64,000 nt of DNA, from assembly GCA_037043015.1 (NCBI GenBank), contig CM073327.1, positions 840,627 through 904,626 on the forward strand. Reading direction: 5' to 3'. How positions within the stretch are numbered: position 1 is the first letter of the stretch; each line of letters begins with the position of its first letter. The notes under the pieces are model-generated. The model did no database searches. It saw only the letters and a program-made list of their open reading frames with translations, and was not told the DNA's origin. The stretch is from Bryum argenteum. Taxonomy: Eukaryota > Streptophyta > Bryopsida > Bryales > Bryaceae. Positions 55,581-64,000 of the stretch are shown piece after piece. The position numbers and the translations under genes are program-made.

Positions 55581-56520
55581 TTGAAATACACACACAACAA
55601 TCACAAACTAATAGGCCCACAAATCCCAACATGTTATCACCAACCCCAACACCCAACACTATGCACATGTAGCGTGAGACAATACCCATGGCACGATTTA
55701 GACGGCTTTGTAATAGACAAAAGAGGTAATCCACAAACCCCCTTACATAAATACTTCAACGATGAAATATATGGCCAATGTTTAAAACAACTATCCAATA
55801 ATAAAGCACCAGGACCGGATAGAATCCCTAACTCCATTCTAAAAAACATGCCCGACAACTTTCATAAACTACTATCCATGTTTTTTCACCACTGCTACAA
55901 ACAACGTCAAATACCAGCATCATGGAAACTAAGCCTAACCATACTACTATACAAAAAGGGCGATCCAGCAGTACTACCAAACCACAGGCCTATAGCGCTA
56001 GCCAATACAATCTACAAACTCTTCACGAGTACTCTCACACTTATACTTTCAACATACGGCGAACATCACCAAATACTACATGACAGCCAAGAAGGCTTCC
56101 GAGCAGAGAAAAGAAGACGCGTTGAGACAAATACAACTCATCACTGCAGCATTAGAGGACGCAAAACTCACAAATCAAGACATCTATATACTATATATAG
56201 ACTTCAAAAATGCATTCGGTTCCCTAGACCATGCTCGACTACTCATGATAATGAAAGACCTTGGTTACCCTTTAGACGCGCGATTACGCTAATTGGTAAC
56301 ATATACGCAAACTCTTCCACAATATTCACAGCGAATATTTTGGCAAGACAGAACCAATTCCAATACAAAGAGGAACCATTCAAGGCGACACATTAAGCCC
56401 CTACCTATTTCTCATATTTCTAGAACCACTACTAAGATGGCTACAAGGGAATAATGGCTATACATTTGGTACATCGAAAATAAACATTACAATTGCTGAT
56501 ACGCAGACGATTTAGCGAGG
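55581..56520 (+). pseudogene. LINE reverse transcriptase, frame-broken
   Basis: The frame 55,581-56,396 holds NNKAPGPDRIPNSIL, LYKKGDPAVLPNHRPIAL and SQEGFRAEKR. After a frame change near 56,110, the frame 56,080-56,292 gives YILYIDFKNAFGSLDHARLL (catalytic Asp). Another frame at 56,345-56,460 gives RGTIQGDTLSPYLFLIFL, and YADDLAR with the catalytic Asp pair is at 56,500-56,520, just after a TGA. All RT signature boxes survive. Confidence 0.93.
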
Positions 56521-56576
56521 ACTTGCAAACACCCTCCAATCCATACAAACTCAAATATACAAAATAGATAAATTTT

Positions 56577-57877
56577 GTGAATGGGGAGTATGGACCTCGT
56601 TGTATAAAAAATGTGCTATTAGTTTGTCCAAATAAATCCAAAATAAAGCCCGATAAATTCAAGGAAAAAATAGAGCAACACCACATCACCTATAGAAACC
56701 AACCAATTCCTATCCTTCACCAAAACGAACCTTATGTCTACCTTGGTATCCACATGGTACCCTCTCTAAAATGGAAAATCCAAACACACATCGCGACAAA
56801 CAAACTCACCGACCAATGTAAACAACTCGCAAAATGCCCCGCAACAATCAAACAAAAAATCAACATGGTTGATATAAATCATCGAAAGAGGGGATCGCAT
56901 ATAGCTTCTATGCGATCCCATTCTCACTTTCAACCATCAAAAACTTGACAAAAAATTATAGGAATCCAAAAAACAATCGTGGCCTTCCAAAATGCACGCG
57001 TGACGTGATTACCCAACTTCCCCACAAACTCTTTGGTCTTCAAGCATTCTCACTAAAAAACGCATATCTAAGATGTATCGGCGAACAACTTAGAAATGCA
57101 CTTAACGATCAAGGAAGACTAGGCAATATTTACAAAGGCCTTATTCAACACATAACTTCCAAACACGGTGGCGCAGAAAACATCCCCAGATTAAAAGCCT
57201 CTGACTGTATAAACTCTCCCATATCAAGAACACTATTTCTTCTCAAACAAGATGGAGGTATACATCTAAAAAGTACTAATGATGACTTCCAATTACACAA
57301 AACCGAACTGGAACGAGAGTGGTTAGAACAAGCCACAACCGAACTTCCTCACCTCAACCTGGAACTATCAATCAAGCTCTTACACAAGCTTCTAATACAC
57401 AATATCTACAAAATCAAACACATCTCTCTCCCAAACCGTACGAACCTCATGTCACCAACCGACTTTGCAACCTACTATAAAACACCAACTAAACTTGAGA
57501 AAAGTGCGCTAGAAATAGCTGAAAAACTATTTTGCCAAACTAAATGCAACCCAAATTGCCCTAACCCCTGCACCCAACACCCACCGGCCCGCACACTCAA
57601 ACCAAGATACATCTCAGACAATTTTGACTTACTCCCAAGACATTTAAACACCCGACCACAACCTACTACCCACCAAGATACTCACCAAATAAGCCCCCCA
57701 CCTAACATTAAAAACAACCCTCTAGAATATCCCATAACTACAATATTAAATCACAAAACAGTAACTACAAAAGACAAATACAAAATACCTAATACCCACA
57801 ACACATACCTATGCAAATGGCACCACAATAACACCACATACCATAAATGGCTCCAACAGAGAGACCTATTTCCCTAA
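56577..57877 (+). pseudogene. LINE post-RT linker region
   Basis: Frames 56,577-56,948 (VYLGIHMVPSLKWKIQTHI, the region that usually follows the YADD box in non-LTR elements) and 56,945-57,877 (FGLQAFSLKNAYLRCIGEQL). They overlap at 56,945-56,948. The second frame is intact for 310 codons and ends in a Cys/Pro/His-rich part (CNPNCPNPCTQH) at about 57,545-57,580. Confidence 0.7.
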
Positions 57878-59607
57878 ATTATCCAACGGTCATTTCACAC
57901 AATATTCAACTACTTAAGGATTACTACACTAAATCACAACATGATCACTATCGAAACTTGATCAACACTCACTTCATACAAGCACAACTCAAGGACACCA
58001 GGTTCATACCACCACCATCAATTACCCCACTTACGCAAATACACTTTGCAGAATGTAATCCAGAAAGAGACATTATTACTAACAAAACTACCATACAAAT
58101 AAATAACGAATCAGCTCACCTATACGAAGACAATGGCCGATACCTCACCACCATACCCATAAACAGATTACAGTGGCTATGGCAACAATTTAATAAATAC
58201 TCAAACAATGCACACGGGCTAATGCCATACACACAAACATTCGAAACAGAAATAATATGGCTATATCTAAGATATAAAGCTCAATCCTCCAAAAAAAACC
58301 CGAAACTAACACCCCACCACACCCTTCCAACAAACATTCTCGATCATATCACGACTAACCTCCAAATCAATCACTCATATTTTTCATCACCAATTACATG
58401 CTCCACCAAAATAACAAAATATTTCTCCCCTTTCTCCCGAGACAAAATCTTTGGATCTCGTGGCAACGCTTTTGAATATAAATGGACAGGCATAGGGTAT
58501 GCGCATACCCATAATAATCTGGAAACAACCCAACAAGCCATCCACTGGGCGAGATTAGCAGCCAAACACGACCCAAATACAATCACCATAATAGTCACCC
58601 CCGACCCAAACTGGTACCAAAACCCAACCCCGTATATTGGACCTTTCCCGGATACACATATAATAACCCATTTCACCGCAGACTCCATCACATACGAAAT
58701 CCCAGCACCCCCACAAAAATACAAACCAACAACCGAACCACTTGCAATATCCATCATGTGCATACACCATCAAAACAATCACGTTGGTACATTAGAACAA
58801 ATTAACAACATTAAAAATGCAATTGAGGCCATGGCAATCCCGCACTACTATATACAACAAGCTCCACCAACCCCATACAACACTATCGTCAATAAAAATA
58901 AAAGATGGAATAAAATGTTATACCCCTCATATACAAACTCAAACTCCGAACCCACATGTATACCCCCTCTACCAACGTTCGAAATCAACCCTACTCTAAA
59001 ATTCCAACCGCAATACAGCTACTATACGGACGGCTCTTTCATTCCACCTAAAAAAGCCGAGGATGGACATTGGAAAAAAGAAAAAAGCTGGATACGGCAT
59101 CTACAATCCCACAAAACCCGACATGCAAATATCGAGAAAGACTTCCGGCCTTCAAACATGCTTTCGTGCGAATTAATGGCTATACATACAACCCTACACT
59201 TAATCAACACCAAATACCCAAATGAACCGGCCTATATCTTCACGGATTGCATAAAGCGCCTATATAATCTAAATACTCACATACTACACCCATCCACACA
59301 ACACAACCATCCCGACAAAACCATCCTAACGAAATGGTTGAGATATTACAAAACCGTACTCGACCTACTATATTCCACAAAGTTAAAGCGCATATTAACA
59401 TCATCGGCAACGAGGAAGCGGACAAACTTGCGAAAAGTCGGGCGCCACCAAACGATATACGGTAGCCACAAAACCCCACGGTCGCACACACCACACCATT
59501 CTACTACGAGAAATATAAATGGCGGGACCGAACTCGCCCGGACAAGGGCCCGGTCAGATGCCTTCAAACATACATACACAAACAAGACTACGACAACAAC
59601 CTTATAA
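57847..59607 (+). pseudogene. LINE C-terminal region with RNase H domain, frame-broken
   Basis: The 586-codon frame carries the RNase H start SYYTDGSF (first Asp, about 59,014-59,040), CELMAIHTTLHL (Glu, about 59,166), and YIFTDC (second Asp, about 59,235). The last RNase H box, VKAHINIIGNEEADKLAK (His and Asp), is present but in another frame at 59,382-59,438, so there is a frame change near 59,370. RNase H downstream of RT occurs in the I/R1 groups and in some plant elements. It degrades the RNA strand of RNA-DNA hybrids. Confidence 0.88.
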
Positions 59608-59683
59608 TACTCGCCGACCAATTCCCCAACATCAACAAATGGACAACAAACCCGGATATTGACAATGAACTATCAAATGCATC

Positions 59684-60175
59684 TTGGCTAAACCCCATAA
59701 TTACGGACTCCCAAAAAACAATTATTCTAAAGCTACGCACCGCCAATACATGGGGAACGCAAGGAAACAACTATTCTTTGGTAGAGAACGATTCCCATCA
59801 ATAACTTGCTCTATATGTAACTCCATGGACGCCGACACATGGTTACACGCACTACTCAAATGTAGTCACCACCACATACACGCCATTAGAATCAAGAGAC
59901 ATAACAAAGCTGTATGGGAACTAAGAAAATTAATTCTCTCATCACAAAAATCACGTTGCTATATCCTCATGAACGCAGCACATTTAATAACAACCCCCAA
60001 GAAAATACGGTCCCTCCATGGCTATTACAATGCGAATGTACACAACAAAGATGTCATTGCAACGCTAGATTCAAACCAGATGTACTCTGCGTTAAGGTCT
60101 ACCACACAAAAACGACCCACCACCACACCCAACAGACAACCTTACACTTCAATTTATAGAATTCACATACTGTAA
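59684..60175 (+). pseudogene. LINE C-terminal Cys/His motif
   Basis: The frame has CSICNSMDADTWLHALLKC followed closely by His residues (SHHHIHAIRIKRHNK), i.e. C-x2-C-x8-H-like then C, resembling the zinc-binding C-terminus found after RT/RNase H in many non-LTR elements. The A-rich 3' end follows about 300 bases later. Confidence 0.65.
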
Positions 60176-60479
60176 CGATAGATTCTCTCAAGAAACAATT
60201 AATAACAAAACCGACAAATATCAATCACTTCTTGATAAACTCCGTAACCTAGGATGGAAAGTAGACCCCCTCATAGTCATCACGCGGCGGGTGCTAGAGG
60301 CACAACACACAAACCATCAATGAAACTTCTTGCAGAAAAATTTAACTTATCAGAAACATGCATAAAACACACATTCCATGAAATAAATACCATCGCCATT
60401 CAACACGCCGGTTCAATTATTTTACACAAAAGGAAAATTGAGAATAACCAAACAATCCCCACAATAATGTAACAATAAA

Positions 60480-60735
60480 AGGAGGAGGGCGTGAGAAATG
60501 GCGTAAACCACTTCCCACAAGAATAGTCACACTTGTCTCAGGTAGATGGGACGGGGCCAATTGATTGGTACAAATTTCCTGCCTATGTATAACACACTAG
60601 CAGCACCAAGCCATGTATATCACATTAAACGCTCAAACGGATCCACCGAGTATCGAACCCGGACCGCTTATTTGTGACTCAAACATCCCTACCAATCAAC
60701 CAGGAATCATGGCTTGGCGACCATACCCACGATAA
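60480..60735 (-). mobile_element. tRNA-related SINE-like sequence
   Basis: On the minus strand, TGGTTGATTGGT (about 60,703-60,692) resembles an RNA polymerase III A box. About 35 bases on, GGGTTCGATACTC (about 60,661-60,648) is a B box within a good T-arm (5-bp stem CCGGG/CTCGG around TTCGATA). A non-coding body of about 170 bases follows and ends in a pyrimidine-rich CCCTCCTCCTTTTATTG at about 60,475, exactly at the LINE 3' end. A decayed tRNA gene is the alternative. No target duplication was found. Confidence 0.45.
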
Positions 60736-61506
60736 AGCACAAAATATAACCTTACACAAACCTTAGAAAGATAATATTGACTATTTCTTGGTTACTTTTG
60801 TTTCTCTTGGTTACTATAGTGTCTAATCCCGAAAGGGGTGAGTAGTCTTGTACCAGAGTCCTCTTGTCCGGTGGGCATTAGGACACTGGCTTGACGAACA
60901 GACACTCTAATCACGCCGGACCTGAAAAAGGACTGGAGTTTTTATCTATCTATCTCTCTCTGTTGCTTGAGCAACTTCTTCACTCATTTCTATAGCAAAC
61001 ATTTTCAAATATTTCTAAATTTCAAATTTCTATTTTTACAAGAAAAATTAGATCATAATCCTTTGATTAATCCATAAATATGGGAATTACCATATGGATG
61101 GTATTTAGTAATTTGTGTTCATCATGTACTTCATTCTATCTCATTACAGGTCCACTGTGCTTCATGTTTCGAGTGGCGCCGAAGGCATTGGAGATTGAAT
61201 TTTGAATCTTGTGGAATTGGTAGTTCCTCGTCAATTTGCGTCTGGCGAGGCGCAAGGACGTTAGTTTTTCGGTGGCGACGGAGCGCGGCGAGGAGCCAGT
61301 GGCATGATTCTGTGATAAGTTCGGCAATGGCAACAGCTGGAGAGTTTGCAGCGTGACAATCGACCGACGGGGCAGCCCCAATTGTGTACAGCCTTTCAAT
61401 CCTCTTCGTTTGATTAGCAGCATCGTCCTGGTTGTGGACGCTTTGTGCCCGCTGCCTCCTGCCTGCTCGGCCCGGCTAATCGTCTGGATGCGCAACCAGG
61501 GTCACG
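60736..61506 (+). promoter_or_regulatory. Upstream region of the CPBP protease gene
   Basis: No clear ORF up to about 61,136. From there GC content rises, and the minus-strand frames are shadows. A (TCTA)n-like run lies at 60,941-60,960. It probably contains the promoter and 5' UTR. Confidence 0.4.
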
Positions 61507-64000
61507 ATGGCGCACGTCCTGCTGTGCACCTCTCGCTTGCCTTGCAATTCGTCGCTGCTGCATACTTTCTCTCCATCTCGCCCTCATGCTGCTCGGTCCC
61601 TCCTCCCTCGCCATCGCTTTCTTCCTCTCCCTCCGCGTCGTTTTCCCCACTCTCGTAGCCCTCGCGCTTCTGAACCCTACCATCTCTCTCCTCTTGCTCA
61701 ACAGGCGCACGACGAGAACGAGGTCTCCAACCCTTCTCCTCTCCTTCCGCCCTCCGTCCCTGAGCCTCCTGTCCCGGTAAACGCCCTATGTCCCTAGCTC
61801 TCACTCGCTCTCACTCGCTCCCGCTGTCTCACATTTTCCACTCTACCCCCCTCGCAGGAGCCTCCGCCTCCGCCTCAGTGGGATATTTTGGAACGATGGA
61901 ACGTGCCCTGGGATGGCGCTACCACCTTAGGGGGCATGCTCTCCTGGCTTGCCAGGTACATTTATCAGCAATTGCTGCAGCGATTCTGTCAAGCCGCTCG
62001 GTTTAGTTCGTCAATTTGAATGAAGCCATTGGTCTCTTTTGATTCTAGTGATACGTGGACCTTTTGTCGAATGACATTCATGCTGTACATCGAGGATTGG
62101 AGACCCTTACCACACAGGTTTGGCAGTTTTGCCTTGACAGGCTTAGCTGTGTCGCTTGTCGCTGCGCAACTTGGCGTTGGGCGGCGGGAGGCCCTCGACT
62201 TGGATGAGCAAGCAACCTTCATCCTCTTTCACCAGCTGTAGGTTTGCCCCGTGCCTTCCGATTTCTGAGACATCAAATCACGTGTAGATATTGCCGATTA
62301 TGATAGAGTGCAACGCCAAGCTGATGCATTACATCAGCCACACCTCAGTGGTTCCGGCTTTTAGCCTCTTCGTGTTCTTTCTTCGTGTTCTTTGCGTGTT
62401 TCTCTCGTGTTTCTGCATGCCTGGCTTAGAAATCGATGCGCAATTCCAGAACAAACTGACAGGAGACAGTGTGTCAGTGTTCAAACCATTGCCGGCCTAG
62501 GAGCCGTCTCCCTCGTGCTTGGCCGATATAAGCCCCTTCCGCCACAGTTTTTCTCCTATGGTTCGTATGTGACCTCCGTTCGCTTGCTTTTAATCATGCC
62601 TTCTGCAACATTCCTCCATTGTATCCGTATGTTTTATCTGTTAATTGCTCTGAGCTCATGTAGCGCTGCAATTGAGCGACAGATATTCGTGCACCATTTG
62701 ATACGCGCCGAGGTTGGATTCTTTACGGAGGCTTGGGTTTGTTAGGAGCCACAGCCTGTGTATTTGCAGTCAGCACTTTGGTTGTGGAGCTCACTGGACA
62801 GCCCCCACCGCGAGAGGTGAGCGCAGCACACCAAACATATGACCCAATTTGGTTTGGCATTTTGACTTCCTACATGTAATGCTGAATTTGCAGCCAGCAA
62901 TGATATCTTCTTAGTATCTTATTAGTGTGCAGAGGCTGATGTTGGAGAGAGTGTATATGTTTGTAGGATGCAGATGCACTTGTACAATTATTGCCTATCA
63001 TTGGGGCTTCACCAGCCAGGTCTTTTATATTCGACCCTCTTTTTTATCAAATCTATGTCATGACATGCATGCGTGTATCACTCCTGTATGATTTCTGTAT
63101 GATTTCGGATAATTGGGGCTCTTAGTGAATAACTGATATCTGTAGTGGGTTCCGGTGATGACAGCACAGCATCTTTGATTCTTGTTACTGGTGTATTGGC
63201 ACCGTTACTTGAAGAGACTGTTTTTCGTGGTTTCTTGCTCGCCTCCTTAACCAAGTGGTACTACTCCTCTACCTCGCCTGATGTGAATGTAAATGATCCG
63301 ATCAGTGGATAATTGGGGTGCCCCAAGTCAAACATCATAATGAACCTGATGAATGCTTATAATTTTGAACAGGTTCCCGACACCAGTAGCAATTGTTGTT
63401 AGTGCTTGCGCGTTTGCGGGGGCTCATTTGACACCCGGAGAATTTCCGCAACTTTCAGCTCTTGGTAAACTGACTTCTATCTCCTACGCAGAATTTCCTC
63501 AACTGCATGTTGCCTGTGTCATCAAAATCGACATGTAAATCTGCACTATTTTTAGATGTGGCCTCTGAATAGGCGAGGGGGACCCTACAAATTCTTGCTG
63601 GACTGCTAAGCTTGGTTCTGTGCAGCTCAGCCATGATGAAGTGTATAGATTACTGCACTGGATTTTGTGTTCAAGAGTCTGGTTTCAGCTGGATTTTTTG
63701 TGGTTGGCAGGGATCGTGTTGGGTCTGGCCTATGCTCAAACTCGCACTCTGGCAACTCCTATGCTCATTCACTCTTTGTGGAACTCGGGAGTCGTTATTC
63801 TTTTGACCATCTTACGGGTATGTTACCTATCTTAATTAACTGCATTGCAATTTCTCAAGTGCAATTTATACATAATTGCAACTCTCTCCTACATTGTTGA
63901 GGAGCCTTAGCGACTGTTGACCTCTGTAATCTTGCTCTGGTGCACGTCTTGGATGCTGGTGTTTTGCGTTGCTATCTGGTTGTCCCCGTGAGGTTGGTGG
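61507..64000 (+). CDS. CPBP-family (CAAX-type) intramembrane metalloprotease, chloroplast-targeted, 3' end outside window
   Basis: Exons with GT-AG sites and consistent phase: 61507-61776, 61858-61955, 62118-62237, 62478-62560, 62683-62816, 62969-about 63005, 63146-63257, 63373-63464, 63711-63817; more may follow. The first exon (MAHVLLCTSRLPCNSSLLHT, rich in Ser/Arg/Pro/His) looks like a chloroplast transit peptide. Later exons give several hydrophobic segments (GLGLLGATACVFAVSTLVVE, LILVTGVLAPLL). The three CPBP catalytic motifs are EETVFRG (EExxxR), FAGAH (FxxxH) and HSLWN. Members are membrane proteases or scaffold proteins; plant plastid forms act in thylakoid or envelope biogenesis. The small sixth exon lacks a clear GT donor, so the join to 63,146 is unresolved. 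Confidence 0.85.

Larger units (their letters stand above)
52601..60480 (+). mobile_element. Decayed LINE-like retrotransposon: 2A, endonuclease, RT, RNase H, Cys/His C-terminus
   Basis: Domains in order: 2A-like peptide (52,719-52,748, second copy 53,444-53,473), AP-type endonuclease (54,098-54,870), reverse transcriptase (55,750-56,515), linker, RNase H (59,010-59,440), Cys/His motif (59,805-59,880). No LTRs and no integrase, so it is a non-LTR element. The coding strand is strikingly poor in G and rich in A and C. Frame breaks are frequent, and the copy is inactive as read. It ends in A-rich sequence near 60,480. Confidence 0.85.

Noticed and set aside
61136..61804. Minus-strand ORFs over the first CPBP exon
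   Set aside because: Arg/Glu-rich shadows of the GC-rich transit-peptide exon; the plus-strand model has splice sites and a family match.

Overview
This window is nuclear DNA from a plant-type (streptophyte) eukaryote. The evidence is spliced genes with short GT-AG introns (about 70-300 bp), Ty3 and copia elements with plant-style primer-binding sites (one is an exact match to the plant initiator-tRNA-Met site), a plant-specific DCD domain, and a nuclear gene for a chloroplast-type CPBP protease. I cannot name the species. Short introns and a LINE with an RNase H domain and a 2A-like peptide suggest a non-seed lineage (bryophyte, lycophyte or streptophyte alga), but that is inference.

Layout. 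(1) 1-27,378 is nested retrotransposons. A chromovirus LTR end (1-247) cuts the gag-protease ORF of a minus-strand Tat-like Ty3 element (A, 248-3,180). Element A abuts a second Tat-like Ty3 element (B, 3,182-14,542, minus) that has an extra ORF downstream of integrase and an unclassified ~1.96 kb insertion inside integrase. The 5' LTR of B truncates a copia element (C, to about 15,812). Next are a Tourist-like MITE (16,459-16,875) and a small copia remnant (D, 16,938-27,373, TSD GTAAA). The right LTR of D was hit by a chromodomain Ty3 element (19,115-27,169, TSD GAGAG). (2) 27,379-43,613 is the gene-bearing part: a type II membrane glycosyltransferase-like gene (28,715-31,237, plus), a gene of about 17 exons with a DCD-like exon and a C-terminal RING finger (41,027-33,547, minus), and a dead tandem copy of that gene's first exon (42,991-43,613). 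(3) 43,614-48,900 has no recognisable gene; it holds several short tandem repeats and coding remnants. (4) 48,934-60,480 is a decayed LINE-like element: an ORF1-like region, a very A-rich Lys/Asn-rich ORF, a 15-bp minisatellite, two copies of a 2A-like motif, then endonuclease, reverse transcriptase, RNase H and a Cys/His-rich C-terminus. A tRNA-related SINE-like sequence lies just 3' of it on the other strand. (5) 61,507 to the window end is a multi-exon CPBP (CAAX-type) intramembrane protease gene that runs off the window.

The host genes share no obvious pathway. The main stories are the insertion history, the birth and death of an exon-1 duplicate, and the unusual LINE. Many frame breaks in the very young chromovirus are single-base changes, several in homopolymers, so some breaks elsewhere may be sequence errors rather than decay.
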